Shown: positions 26,160 to 35,569 of the stretch, in pieces | How the letters are laid out: every line of letters starts with the position of its first letter | Position numbering within the stretch: the first letter of the stretch is position 1 | Origin: Streptomyces sp. XD-27 | GTDB taxonomy: Bacteria > Actinomycetota > Actinomycetes > Streptomycetales > Streptomycetaceae | DNA length: 64,000 nucleotides | Direction of reading: 5' to 3' | NCBI RefSeq assembly: GCF_030553055.1 | Contig: NZ_CP130713.1 | Location: forward strand, 62,001 to 126,000 | Notes under the pieces: generated by a model | The model's input: only the letters and a program-made list of their open reading frames with translations | Told to the model about the DNA's origin: nothing | Database searches by the model: none | Position numbers and translations under genes: made by a program

Positions 26160-28961
26160 CTAGGTCCGCACGGTGTGCTGGGCGAGGTGGGCGAGGACCG
26201 CGTGATGGGCTTCCCAGCCGTCGGGGGTCTTCGAGGTGACTCCGAGGTGGACGGGGTCGTTGGATGGGTGGGCGTCCAGAAGTGGGGCGATACCGGCGCG
26301 GGTGATGACGATGCAGGCGTGACGGTGGCGGGATGCGAGGACGCACAGGCGGCCGGCTTCCAGGTGGAAGGCGGAGGCGTCCCAGCGGCCGGAGAGCGGG
26401 TGCAGCACGATGGTGACGCTGAATTCGCGGCCTTGGAGCCGGTTGGCGGTGTCGACGGTGACGCCGTGCAGTCGCGGGTAGTGGCGTGCCAGGAGCTCGT
26501 TGATGTAGTGGGCCTGGCTGCGGTGGGCGACGCCGATGGCCAGGTCGCGGGGTTCCAGGACGCGTCCTTGAGGGTGGTTGTCGCAGGATGCCGTGGTTTG
26601 CCGGTGAAGCAGCCCGGCGGCTGTCTCCAGGGCGGTGTGGAAGGCTTCGGCGTCGATGCGGTGGGTGATGCGGGCGGGCAGTTCCAGCAGGGCCCATCCG
26701 GTTCGGGCGGCAGTCTCGAGGGCCTTGTCGACGGGAGTGCGCCTGCCCATCGCTGTGAAGGTGAGGGTCCGCTCCGTCTGGTGGCTCGCGGCTTCGAAGG
26801 GGGTGAAGGTGTAGAAGGCGTCGCGGATCAGGGGGACGGCGGTGGGCGGCAGGCGCCAGGACGTGCTCAGGGTGTGTACGGGCAGGTCGCGGTTTTGGGC
26901 GAGAAGGACGGCGACCGCACTGTTCATGGGGTCGTGGGGCAGGCCGACCCAGCGGTGAGTCCTGATCGTGGAGAACGGGTCGAGCTGTCCGGGGTCGCCC
27001 ACGAAGAGGGCTTGGTCGAAGAGGTGGCCGGTACGCAAGAGTGCGTCGGAGCGCATCTGGTAGGCCTCGTCGATGATGGCCCATGGCCACCGGCGGTCGT
27101 GGACGGTGGCCCATTTCATGGCGGTACCCACGACGACGTGGGCCGTTTTCAGGCTTTCGATGCGGTGGCCGACGCGTACGCCGGGCAGTGCCAGCATGTC
27201 GGGTGGGACTGTGTGGTTCGCTGCGGTGAGCCGAGCTGTTGGCAGGCGGGAGTGGGCCAAGCGTCGTACGAGGTCGTCGGCCTGGGTGTTGGTCTGGGTG
27301 ATGACGATGCAGGGGGCGCCGTGGTGCGCGAGGGTCTGCGCGGCGTGGATGACCAGGGTGGTTTTACCGGCGCCAGGCGGTGCGTCGACCACCAGCCCGG
27401 GGTGGGTGAGCGTGGGCAGTTGCTCCACGATCGCGCGTTGCGCGTGGTCTTCCTGGTGGTGCGGCGATGGCGGGGGCGAGTGGGGTGCCGCTTTTGCTCG
27501 TTGTCGCTCTGGGGGTGGGTGCGGAGGGCCTGCGTGGGTCCATGGAATCTGATCGGGCAGCGGGAATTGCGGCATCCGGTGGTAGTGGTCGGGGGCGAGG
27601 GTGCACACGAGGAAGGCGCCGGTGTCGGGGAGGACGGTGTGGCGGGGGCGGGCCGGGGTGCCCATGCCGGCGGTGATTTCGAGGTCGACGAAGGTGTCGC
27701 TGTCGCGGGGGGTGATCGCCCGGACCGTGTAGCGGGCGTCGCGGTGGGTGTGGCAGGCCAGGATCTGGCCGGGTTCCAGGCGCAGCGGATCGGTGGTTGA
27801 GACGGTGAAGCGGGGGCGCCATTGGGCTCGTTTACTGCTTCCGTACACGAGGTGGTCGGCATCGACGGTGGTGACGGTGCCGCCGAAGGCTTCTCCGGTG
27901 GTGCGCAGTTCGGCGCGGGTGAAGGGGTCATCGAGGGCTCGTTCGGCGGCGAAGGCCGCGGCGGCGTGCTCCCTGCGAGCCAGGCCGATGGCGGCGGCGA
28001 CGGCATCGTCGCGGGCGCGCTGGGGGCGCCTGTCTTGGGCGAGGTAGGCGGTCATGTCGGTGAACTCGGTGCGTTCCCGTTTCCATCGGCGCCGGGTGCC
28101 GTCAGCCTCGGGCAGAGCCTGCAGAAGGGTGTAGGCCTGCCACATGCGTTCCCAGGTCGGTTGCATGTAGTGAGCCAGGAGGATGCGGAGGTCGTTCAGG
28201 CAGCGGGCCTGCTCGCGCGGACCGGCGCGATAGGCATGGAAAAGGGGAGCCAGGTAGTCGGTGTCGAAAGCCGGATCGGTGGCCGGGCCGGCCGAGCGGT
28301 GGGTGGCGGGGTCTTCCGCTGCCAGTGCGGGGTGATGGCCGCTGGCGGTGTGGCGGGATGGGTCGATCCACGCCAGCAGGGTGGCCACGTCCTCGTCTTC
28401 AAGGGGGCTTTGCCCAGTGACCCAGTGCATGGCGAGAAAGCCGGTCAGGGGGATGAGGGCGGATGTGCCGGGGAGCTCGGCGCGGCCGGCGAAGAAGGTC
28501 AGCCACTGGCCCAGGCGCCGCACCGAGCAGGAGTCGACGGAGCCGCCGTCAACAGGACGCAGCCGCAGGTCGCGTCCGAGAGTGTTCAAGTAGGCCACGG
28601 CATGGGGGTTGGGCACCAGGAGTTGCGGGGCGTCGAGGAAGCGCTGCCGTGCCGGCCTGGTGGAGGTGGCGGGCAGGTGCTCATGACGCCGCTGGTGTTC
28701 TTCGATGTAGGCGGTGACCCTCGAGGCGAGGGAGGTGAGCATGGGGGTGGTGCTGCCCGTCGGCGGCGCGAGGAAGAGTTCGGGGCGGGCGGGGTCGGTG
28801 CCGAGCATGACGGCCAGGGGCCTGGCCGCTGTGCCCGATTGCTTCAGGGGCAGCAGCATCAGGGGCCGGTCGCTCAGATGCAGGTGGCGAAGCCGACTGG
28901 TGGGCAGGGCGTTGCCGGTGGCAGCGGCGCGCATCCGCAGCAGGGTGGTGAGCAAGCTCAT
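26160..28961 (-). CDS. SF1 helicase (Upf1/Dna2-like motor) with long N-terminal region
   Basis: The 933-residue protein has an uncharacterised N-terminal 500 residues, partly helical, and a compact beta-rich part near 360-460. A superfamily 1 motor follows: VVDAPPGAGKTTLV (Walker A at 527-534), IIDEAYQM (Walker B near 635), GDPGQLDPF near 660, SWRLPPTAVPLI near 720, and TANRLQGREFSVTIVLHPL near 860. This is the order of the AAA_11/AAA_12 (Upf1/Dna2) helicases. Its start overlaps the end of a Cas4/RecB-like nuclease gene by ATGA, so helicase and nuclease are made together, like a split Dna2 or AddAB-type machine. The DNA substrate is unknown. Confidence 0.85.
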   Translation of the reverse strand: MSLLTTLLRMRAAATGNALPTSRLRHLHLSDRPLMLLPLKQSGTAARPLAVMLGTDPARPELFLAPPTGSTTPMLTSLASRVTAYIEEHQRRHEHLPATSTRPARQRFLDAPQLLVPNPHAVAYLNTLGRDLRLRPVDGGSVDSCSVRRLGQWLTFFAGRAELPGTSALIPLTGFLAMHWVTGQSPLEDEDVATLLAWIDPSRHTASGHHPALAAEDPATHRSAGPATDPAFDTDYLAPLFHAYRAGPREQARCLNDLRILLAHYMQPTWERMWQAYTLLQALPEADGTRRRWKRERTEFTDMTAYLAQDRRPQRARDDAVAAAIGLARREHAAAAFAAERALDDPFTRAELRTTGEAFGGTVTTVDADHLVYGSSKRAQWRPRFTVSTTDPLRLEPGQILACHTHRDARYTVRAITPRDSDTFVDLEITAGMGTPARPRHTVLPDTGAFLVCTLAPDHYHRMPQFPLPDQIPWTHAGPPHPPPERQRAKAAPHSPPPSPHHQEDHAQRAIVEQLPTLTHPGLVVDAPPGAGKTTLVIHAAQTLAHHGAPCIVITQTNTQADDLVRRLAHSRLPTARLTAANHTVPPDMLALPGVRVGHRIESLKTAHVVVGTAMKWATVHDRRWPWAIIDEAYQMRSDALLRTGHLFDQALFVGDPGQLDPFSTIRTHRWVGLPHDPMNSAVAVLLAQNRDLPVHTLSTSWRLPPTAVPLIRDAFYTFTPFEAASHQTERTLTFTAMGRRTPVDKALETAARTGWALLELPARITHRIDAEAFHTALETAAGLLHRQTTASCDNHPQGRVLEPRDLAIGVAHRSQAHYINELLARHYPRLHGVTVDTANRLQGREFSVTIVLHPLSGRWDASAFHLEAGRLCVLASRHRHACIVITRAGIAPLLDAHPSNDPVHLGVTSKTPDGWEAHHAVLAHLAQHTVRT

Positions 28962-30097
28962 GTCGTGCCTGCCAGGAAGTCGGCATGGACACGTTGCGCG
29001 TGGCGGAGCGCCTGGGTGATGTCGGACCGGTCCCGTGAGGGGTGCTGGTGGCCGTCGGTAAGGGCCAGTGCCAGGGCGATGTCGTCGATGCCTGCGACGT
29101 CGTCGCGGACCGTGGTGCCCAGGACTTCGGTCCGGCCTTGGTGGCGTGCTTCGTTACGGCAGAAGTGGGCCAGTTCGCAGTGATGCAGGCAGCCGGGGCT
29201 GTAGTGCGCACGGGGGGCAGACAGTGCTGCGGCGAGTTCCTCGCGGGGCCGCGTCGGGTTCGCCTCGCGATCCGGGGCCAGGTCGAAGGTGGTACTGGGG
29301 GGCAGCTGGTCGAGCAGGTCAGGCAGGCGGCGGAGCCGGCCGAGATGCCAACTGAGCGATTTGATCTTCTGGGCCGCGTCGGCGAGGGTCGCGGTGGGGC
29401 GGTGGGAGAAGTCGCGGGGATTGACCAGGACCACACGGTTGGAGACGCGCTCGGGTGGGAGGCCCCCCTCGGCCAGGAGCTCGCGCAGGGCCAGGACGTA
29501 GGCCGCGGCCTGGGTCAGCGCCGCGGCGACTTTGGCGGGATCGGCTTGGCCGTCGATGACCGGGAAGGATTCAATCTCCACGATGTGGAAGGTCTCGTGG
29601 TGCTGGAAGGCGACGATGTCGGGTTCCAGGTAGACGGGGTGGCCGGCGACGGTCAGGCGCAGCACGGGGTGGTCGAGCAGAGTGCGGGCGCGTGTTTTGT
29701 CACGGGCCGCGCCGAGGATGAGATTACGGGTGTGGGAGTGGCGCAGCGGCAGCGATGACGGCTCACGGCCGCCCACGGCGTTCACGTCCTCGTATGACAC
29801 CTCGGGCAGGGTGAGGTCGAGGGTCTCGCGGAGTAATTGCACCAGTTCGGCGCCGGCTTGGGTGGTGACCCGGCGTTCGAAGGCGGCGCCATGGTCGAGG
29901 GCGATCGCGGATGTGCACAGCGGCCGTGGCAGGTTCAGGTGCGCGGCGAGGGCGTCCTTGTCGACGCCGGCCGCATCGAGCAGGGCGCGCCGGTCACATT
30001 CGGGGTTGACGGTCAGCGCGGCCAGGGTTTTGGCGGTGTGCGGGACAGGGGGGCTGGATCCTCTCAGGGCGTCCAGTCGCGCGGCGAGCAAATTCAC
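28958..30097 (-). CDS. Cas4/RecB-like PD-(D/E)XK nuclease with Fe-S cysteines
   Basis: GTG 30097 has AGGAAG five bases before it, giving 379 residues. CTSAIALDHGAAFERRV (Cys61, then HGxxFExxV) is the N-terminal hallmark of Cas4/TM0106-like RecB nucleases. LEPDIVAF (158-160) and IVEIES (174-176) form the acid part of the PD-(D/E)XK site. QAAAYVLALREL (196-200) is the QxxxY motif. CLHHCELAHFC (Cys303, 307, 313) with Cys61 completes a four-Cys iron-sulphur site. Position 176 is Glu where the catalytic Lys is normally found (GAA instead of AAA/AAG). The gene is coupled by ATGA to the SF1 helicase downstream. Confidence 0.8.
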   Translation of the reverse strand: MNLLAARLDALRGSSPPVPHTAKTLAALTVNPECDRRALLDAAGVDKDALAAHLNLPRPLCTSAIALDHGAAFERRVTTQAGAELVQLLRETLDLTLPEVSYEDVNAVGGREPSSLPLRHSHTRNLILGAARDKTRARTLLDHPVLRLTVAGHPVYLEPDIVAFQHHETFHIVEIESFPVIDGQADPAKVAAALTQAAAYVLALRELLAEGGLPPERVSNRVVLVNPRDFSHRPTATLADAAQKIKSLSWHLGRLRRLPDLLDQLPPSTTFDLAPDREANPTRPREELAAALSAPRAHYSPGCLHHCELAHFCRNEARHQGRTEVLGTTVRDDVAGIDDIALALALTDGHQHPSRDRSDITQALRHAQRVHADFLAGTT

Positions 30098-30143
30098 GGT
30101 TCTTCCTTGGATCAAGGTGCGGTGGTGCGGTCGCGGCGCGCGG

Positions 30144-30938
30144 TCAGGACGTGCGGTGCAGGCGAGTGACGTTGCGCAGGGTGTGGCCGAAGAGCTGCTC
30201 CACGTCGGCGAGTTGCTGTGCGCGGCGGGCGGTCTCGGTGCGGGTGTCGGCTTCGTCGTCGGCGTGGATTGCCAGTTCGGCTGCGGCGGCGCGGCGCAGC
30301 GCGTCCAGGTCGAGCGGCCCCTTGGTGGGGCAGCCGGGAATGTTGCGGTTGTAGTGCAGCAGGAGTCGGCGGACGGGCTCCTGCTGCAGGGAGTCGTCGG
30401 CGCGGGCCTGGGAGGCTTCCGCGAGTCGCAGGGCCGAGGTGAGGAAGTGGACACGGTGGGTGAGCGGGCCCACCACGCGTTGCTCCAACGGCCAGGTGCT
30501 GAGGGCGAGGAGAGCGCGGACCGGGGCGAGCAGGTCGGATGTCAGGGCCGAGCAGATGTAGTAGGCGCGTGCATAGGGCGAGGAGCGGAAGGAGCGTTCC
30601 TCATCCCGGCGCACGGCGGCCAGTCGCGCGGTGTTCAACGGGCCGGAGAAGAAGGCCTCGTGAACCAGGCTGACCAGCTTGGGCGCGGCGGGAACAGTGA
30701 GGAGCGTCAGCACCTGGTGGACCTGCTCCCGGGCGGGCAGCCCCGGCTCGGCCGTGGACTGGAGCTGTGGCTGCATCTGCGGCGGGGCCGGCACGGGCGC
30801 GTCATCGGAGCCGAACAGGGCGTTGTAGGCGTTCTGGGTGCGCTTGAGTTCAGGCGACCTCCTCTTCGGCGCCGTCGGCGGAGCGCTCGCTCCCCTCATC
30901 GGACCCGCCTGGCGCGGCCTCAAGGGGCTGTTCAGCAA
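30144..30938 (-). CDS. Unknown helical protein, first gene before the nuclease, 5' end damaged
   Basis: I do not recognise this protein. The reliable part (about 30144-30850) is mostly helical, with RSSPYARAYYICSALTSDLLAPVRALLALSTWPLEQR and a Glu/Ala/Arg-rich C-terminal coil. It ends 46 bases before the nuclease start, so it belongs to the same operon. The frame extends upstream to 30938, but the first ~29 codons are antisense to the toxin-tip gene on the plus strand. This indicates that its true N-terminus was lost at a junction near 30850. A new start may have been gained inside the frame. Confidence 0.5.
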   Translation of the reverse strand: MLNSPLRPRQAGPMRGASAPPTAPKRRSPELKRTQNAYNALFGSDDAPVPAPPQMQPQLQSTAEPGLPAREQVHQVLTLLTVPAAPKLVSLVHEAFFSGPLNTARLAAVRRDEERSFRSSPYARAYYICSALTSDLLAPVRALLALSTWPLEQRVVGPLTHRVHFLTSALRLAEASQARADDSLQQEPVRRLLLHYNRNIPGCPTKGPLDLDALRRAAAAELAIHADDEADTRTETARRAQQLADVEQLFGHTLRNVTRLHRTS

Positions 30939-31362
30939 GGCTCCCGCAGGGGCGCCTCGTTATGGCCCAGGAGCGGCGCACCCCCGTGACCCCTCTATCA
31001 CCGGTAAAGCCCCTGAAGCGCCAACGATCGATGTAGGCAACTACAGGGGAAGGTTCCAAGCGTCTTTGCACCGTAACGGCATGAAGCGATTGCCGGACGA
31101 CTGGGACGCCCATCACGCCATCCCGCAGGAGTACCGGAACCACCCGGGGTTCATTAACTTCGACTTCGATGCCCCATCCAACATGCGTGGGGTTCCTGGC
31201 AGTAGGATGAAGTCGCGTGGCGCCAACGTTCACCAGGAAATAACCAATCAATGGAAGTGGTTCCGGGATACGAACCCAAATGCTACGCGCGCGGAAATAG
31301 AAGACTTTGCCGAGCAAATAGACAGGGGATATGGTGACTATTACTGGAGAGAGCCTCGATAG
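30852..31362 (+). pseudogene. C-terminal tip of a polymorphic toxin (AHH/HNH nuclease)
   Basis: The frame carries a pre-toxin stretch (GDLLFGAVGGALAPLIGPAWRGLKGL) and then the toxin domain. This has DDWDAHHAIPQEYRNHPG with the AHH-type His pair of HNH/EndoVII nucleases, NMRGVPG, and a closing HQEITNQW motif. The usual long secreted N-terminal part (Rhs, WapA or Laminin-like repeats) is missing: the homology begins exactly at the damaged start of the minus-strand gene. An orphan GTG (30838) could still express it. It directly precedes a matching immunity gene, with 32 bases of overlap. Composition is clearly AT-richer than the flanks, a sign of recent transfer. Confidence 0.7.
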
Positions 31363-31864
31363 CTGGATCGCGGCGATGTCGCAGCTGTCCGCGAGTTTCA
31401 CTCGGACTTTCGAAGGCAAATACGGCTACCCGCCGGGCGAGAACAGGGTTGTCGAGGCTACCGGTGATAGCGATACTAAATCGCACCTTGCAGTGTTGAA
31501 GGAAGCGGAGGTCGGGGACCTGGTCGCCTTCTATTCGCGAGTAGCGGAGGTGTCACTTCCTGATGTGGGCTCCGGATTCTTCGTTCACGCAGCCGAGTCG
31601 GTAATCGACGGCATGAACGGAGATCAGCCAACCAGGGTAGCGGGCTCCGCTGATGAGCCGATCATCGTTTTCGGCTCAGACGGCGGGGGATCCCTGTTCG
31701 CGCTCGGTGCTTCAGAAGGTCTGATCTATCGCCTAACCGGTGGCACTCTGATCGGCTCCGTCTACGAGGTGGAAGATTCTGGCCTCGAAGTCGTGGCGCG
31801 GAACTTGTGGGGGTTCTTGCAGTATCTACGCGAAGCCTTCTCTGAGTCCATTTCTGGAGAATGA
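31331..31864 (+). CDS. SMI1/KNR4 (SUKH)-like immunity protein
   Basis: The 177-residue protein has the SUKH pattern: an early YxxPxxNRV-like segment, DLVAFYSRVAEVSLPDVGSGFFVH, then IIVFGSDGGGSLFALG (the hallmark GDxGGG-like loop with aromatic/hydrophobic flanks), and a helical tail. SUKH proteins neutralise nuclease toxins encoded directly upstream, which fits the AHH toxin tip at 30852. The ATG at 31331 lies within the last codons of the toxin. It may now protect against external toxins, since its own toxin is truncated. Confidence 0.72.
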   Translation: MVTITGESLDSWIAAMSQLSASFTRTFEGKYGYPPGENRVVEATGDSDTKSHLAVLKEAEVGDLVAFYSRVAEVSLPDVGSGFFVHAAESVIDGMNGDQPTRVAGSADEPIIVFGSDGGGSLFALGASEGLIYRLTGGTLIGSVYEVEDSGLEVVARNLWGFLQYLREAFSESISGE

Positions 31865-32228
31865 GAGTTATAACGCCTAACGGGCGCGTTGGGCCGATGA
31901 CCACCGGCTGGGCACGCCGGGGCGAGCACTGTCTCGTCTCCGTGGGTCCCCGGGCAGTGCCCGGACGACAGCCTTCGGAACATCGACCACGTGGTGCAGC
32001 AACATCGCCTCGGAGACCGGCCGGGGCGTCGCCCAGCGCAGCATGACGCCAGCGCGTCCGGGCGGGATGAGCACCTTGTTGTATCCCCGGTGGAGACGGT
32101 CGGCGTGCAGCTCGCAAGGGCGGCGACCTCGGCGTGGACCGCGTTCTCGCCGCCCGGCACGCGCGGCCCACACCTCACCGTGCCCCCTGACTGACATGCG
32201 CAGCGGTTCACTCAGACGCTGATCAGCG
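31865..32228. other. Unresolved stretch with possible minus-strand gene remnant
   Basis: A minus-strand frame here contains NKVLIPPGRAGVMLRWATPRPVSEAMLLHHVVDVPKAVVRALPGD. This reads like protein but has no family I recognise and is open only over a short distance. It is best treated as a remnant. The left 20 bases carry the 3' flank of the immunity gene. Confidence 0.35.
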
Positions 32229-33998
32229 ATGGGCCGCCGGTCGCGCGTCGTCGACAGCCGGACCACTGATGACGGCTGCTCGATCCGAAGACGCCGCCAG
32301 TGCCCGGACTGCTCCCGGCGGTTCACAACCGCCGAGACCGCGTCACTGATGGTGATCAAGCGGAACGGGGTCACCGAGCCCTTCAGTCGCAACAAGGTCA
32401 TCTCCGGCGTGCGCAAGGCGTGCCAGGGCCGCCCGGTCACCGAGGACGCACTGGCGCAGCTCGGTCAGCGGGTCGAGGAGGCCGTGCGCGCCACCGGCAG
32501 CGCCGAGCTGTCCACCCATGACATGGGGCTCGCCATACTCGGCCCGCTCAAGGACCTCGACCTCGTCGCCTACCTGCGCTTCGCGGTGCAGCTCACCGTC
32601 GCGGAGTTCTACCGCTGCCGCACCGCCGGGGAGGTGGCCCGGCTGCTCGCGGACGCGACTTCGGCGGTCCCCACGACGGCGGACGGCTCCAGGAGCTGCC
32701 GGCCGACGGACCGCCGCCCGTCCTGCCGCCCGGAGCGCCGCCTCGCCCACCCGGGGGCGGCAGCGGGGAGCAAGACCTTCGTCCTGGAACTCGCCACCCC
32801 GCCGGAGCCCCGGCGGCTGCGCCTCGCGCTGGAGGCGGTCCTGCGGCGCCACCCGGCCCTTCGCCTGTGCGCCGAACCCGACGGCAGCGCACTGCGGGTG
32901 CGCCCACTCGACGATCTCGACCTCTTTCTCGCAGAAGTGACGCCCGGGCGGTCCGTCGAGCCCGCGAACCGCCCGGCCTGGCTGCACCGCTCGGCGCAGG
33001 CCCGCGTGCCCGACCCTCGCAGGGATCCGCTGCTGCGGCTGATGCTCTCCGCGCCGCAGGACGGGCCCACGCTCCTGGCCCTGACCGTGCACCCGCTGGC
33101 ACTGGACGGCCTCGGACTGCTGAGCCTGTGCCACGATCTGTCCACCGCCTATCAGGACCCGGGCCCCCTGGGCCCGGAGGACCGGGGATTCCTAGGGCAG
33201 CCGACCTGGCGTCACGAGCTGCCCGGCAGCGTGCCGGCGAAGCACGCCGCCGAGGTGTGGCGCGGCCTGCTGGGCGGCCGGGACCGGTCCCCGGCCGGCT
33301 TCGCGGATTCGAGCGGGGCGTCGGCCGAAGCCGGGGGCGAGGTCATCGGCAGGGACACCGAGTCCCCATGGGCCCCGAGGCCGGAGCTGCACGCCGCGAT
33401 CCGGTCGGCCTGCGCCCGGGACGGGATCGCGCCGTACGCCGTCCAGCTCACCGCCTTCGCCATCGCCGCGGCCGTGGCCGAGGGGGGCGAGCTGCGGATC
33501 GCCCTGCCGTGGGACGGCCGGGCCGCAGCCGGACTGGAGACGTCCGTCGGCGCGTTCGCCGACATCGTGCCGCTGCCCGTCGCGATCCGTCCCGGGCAGC
33601 CGGTCGGCGCCGTCCTGTCGGCCGTGCTCGCCACCCTCGACCGGATCGGGAGCGTCCGCCCCGTGCCGTACGCGGACGTGGCGGCCGCGGATCCATCTCT
33701 CGCCTGTGAACCGGACGTGGTGTTCGGCTATGCCTGGGACAACGGCGAGGACGTCACCTTCGGCGGGAAGGGGGCGCGTTGGGTGGGGCCCGAGCCGCTC
33801 CAGCCGGGTGTGCGCGTGCACTTCTCGGTCGTGGACGGCGCTGACGGGTTCCGGGTGCACGCCCGGTCCCGGGCCGACGGCCCCGGCGCGGCGGTGCTGC
33901 TCTCGGCGTACCGGACCGCTCTCTACGCGCTGGTGTTCGATCCGCAGGCGCGGGCCGACGGCTGCCCGGACACCGACGGCACGAGTGAGGACGTATGA
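32229..33998 (+). CDS. Chimera: NrdR fragment + carrier-protein tail + NRPS condensation domain
   Basis: Residues 6-117 are NrdR, the ATP-cone repressor of ribonucleotide reductase genes ([25 protein letters not shown], then the ATP-cone [29 protein letters not shown]). The first zinc pair CPFC is missing and the fold stops at LVAYLRFA. The same frame then continues as the last helix of a carrier protein ([22 protein letters not shown]) and, after a linker, a condensation domain from about residue 185. This has [11 protein letters not shown] (the second His of HHxxxDG kept) and VVFGYAWDN. At 589 residues the frame is intact. NrdR function is surely lost; the condensation domain could be active. 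ATG 32229 follows no clear ribosome site. Confidence 0.75.
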   Translation: MGRRSRVVDSRTTDDGCSIRRRRQCPDCSRRFTTAETASLMVIKRNGVTEPFSRNKVISGVRKACQGRPVTEDALAQLGQRVEEAVRATGSAELSTHDMGLAILGPLKDLDLVAYLRFAVQLTVAEFYRCRTAGEVARLLADATSAVPTTADGSRSCRPTDRRPSCRPERRLAHPGAAAGSKTFVLELATPPEPRRLRLALEAVLRRHPALRLCAEPDGSALRVRPLDDLDLFLAEVTPGRSVEPANRPAWLHRSAQARVPDPRRDPLLRLMLSAPQDGPTLLALTVHPLALDGLGLLSLCHDLSTAYQDPGPLGPEDRGFLGQPTWRHELPGSVPAKHAAEVWRGLLGGRDRSPAGFADSSGASAEAGGEVIGRDTESPWAPRPELHAAIRSACARDGIAPYAVQLTAFAIAAAVAEGGELRIALPWDGRAAAGLETSVGAFADIVPLPVAIRPGQPVGAVLSAVLATLDRIGSVRPVPYADVAAADPSLACEPDVVFGYAWDNGEDVTFGGKGARWVGPEPLQPGVRVHFSVVDGADGFRVHARSRADGPGAAVLLSAYRTALYALVFDPQARADGCPDTDGTSEDV

Positions 33999-35040
33999 GG
34001 TTCAGCCTGTTCTTCTTCGCCAACGGGGACGACCCCGACGAGCAGTATCGGCTGCTCATCGAGGCGTCCAGGTTCGCCGACGCCGAGGGCTTCTCGGCCG
34101 TCTGGACACCGGAGTGACACTTCCATCCGTTCGGCGCGCCCTTCCCCAACCCGGCGGTCACGGGGGCGGCGGTCGCCGCGGTCACCCGCCGGGTCGCGGT
34201 GCGGGCCGGCAGCGTGGTGCTGCCGCTGCACGATCCGCTGCGGGTCGCCGAGGAATGGGCCGTGGTGGACCGCCTCTCCGGCGGCCGGGCCGAGGTGGCG
34301 TTCGCCTCCGGGTGGAATCCGCAGGACTTCGCCCTCGCACCACAGCGCTTCGCCGAGGCCAAGGAAGAGATGCGCCGGGGGATCGGCGAGGTGCTCCGGC
34401 TCTGGTCCGGTGCCGCCGTCGAGCGCACCGGCCCCGGGGGGGGCGCCGCTATCCCGTCCGGACCTACCCAACGCCTCGGCACGGCGGGTTGCCGCTGTGG
34501 ATCACGGCGGCGGGCTCGCCACAGACCTATGCACTGGCCGGGGAGCTGGGTGCCGGGGTGCTGACCCATCTGCTCGGTCAGTCACTGGACGAACTGGAGG
34601 AGAACCTGGCCGGATACACCGACGCCCTGACCACGCACAGCCACGGCATGGAGCGGGAACGCGTCTGCGTCATGGTGCACACCCATCTCGGGCCCGACCG
34701 CCAGCGGGCCCTAAACCTCGCCAGGGGCCCGCTCATGGCCTACATGCGCTCCTCACTCAGCCTGTTCGGCCTCAAGTCTGCCGCTCCGGCCGACGACAGT
34801 ACCGGCGACAAGGCACTTGAGGAGCTGCTGGAACTCGCCTACCAGGACTTCTCCCGCGATCGCTGCCTGCTTGGCTCGCCGGCGGACGCACTACCGCTGA
34901 TCGAGGCGCTGGCCGAGATCGGGGGCGACGAGATCGGCTGTCTCATCGACTTCGGCATCGGCACCGACGAGGTCCTGCACGGCCTTGAGACCCTGGCCGA
35001 GTTGAACCGCCGATGCGCCGAGCTGTCAGCGCCCCCGGAT
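33995..35040 (+). pseudogene. Luciferase-like FMN monooxygenase of NRPS clusters, dead
   Basis: ATG 33995 overlaps the chimera stop (ATGA). The frame gives [13 protein letters not shown]... ADAEGFSAVWTPE, then TGA (34115-34117, codon 41) where relatives have Arg, followed by HFHPFGAPFPNPAVTGAAVAAVT in the same frame. A second break lies in the run of eight G at about 34437-34444. After it the sequence continues in a new frame (YPVRTYPTPRHGGLPLWITAAGSP... IGTDEVLHGLETL). This is the MupA/Atu3640-type LLM embedded in NRPS assembly lines. Two independent lesions mean it is a pseudogene rather than one sequencing error. Confidence 0.82.
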
Positions 35041-35460
35041 CCGGGTCGGCACCGAGGGGACCGCGGCAGCTGCTGGTCCTGCACCACGCAGGCGGCTCGG
35101 CAGGGCCGTATCAGCGGCTCGTCCATGCGTTCGGCGGCGGCCGCGGTCGGGAGGCTGTCGCTGCGCGACTACCTGCTCGGGGTCCTGCGGGCCGACTTCG
35201 CCGTGGCCGACGGCCACCGGGCCACCGCGGGCGCGCAGCTGCGCCGGACCCGCGGCGCGGTCTTCCGCAGCCTGGCCGACCCGGTGGCCTCGCCGGACGG
35301 CTGGTGCGGGGCGTTCCGGCAGCCGATGACCGGCCACGCCTTCGCGGGCGGCCATCTCTCCCTCGTCGACCGGGTCGAGGAGGTGGCGGATCGCATCGAC
35401 GCTGAGCTCGACCGGCTCCGGCCGCGCGGACCGGAGCCGGTGCGCCGCTCGCCAGCGGTG
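35013..35460 (+). pseudogene. Type II thioesterase remnant
   Basis: The start RQLLVLHHAGGSAGPYQRLVHAFGG (frame from 35013) is that of a type II thioesterase. The C-terminal part (YLLGVLRADFAVADGH, then FAGGHLSLVDRVEEVADRIDAEL) is in another frame. The GHSMG nucleophile region is missing between them. It therefore has an internal deletion and a frameshift. It lies after the LLM and before the MATE exporter, as in a normal NRPS cluster. Confidence 0.65.
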
Positions 35461-35569
35461 GGACCGCCCGACCGGCGGCGTGATGGGCCACGCAGCCGGG
35501 CCCGCTGCCCAAGGCCCTGCCCACGCACCCGGGTTGGACATCCACGAAGATCGGACAGGAGCACTTTCA

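Noticed and set aside
25770..27800. A 676-codon open frame on plus
   Set aside because: Beyond its first ~110 codons it is the exact antisense of the SF1 helicase, with Gly/Val-rich, motif-free translation; long antisense frames are expected in high-GC DNA.
31877..32211. Cytidine-deaminase-like HAEV motif on minus
   Set aside because: A lone HAEVAAL in a Cys/Arg-rich frame, without the PCxxC part; too weak.
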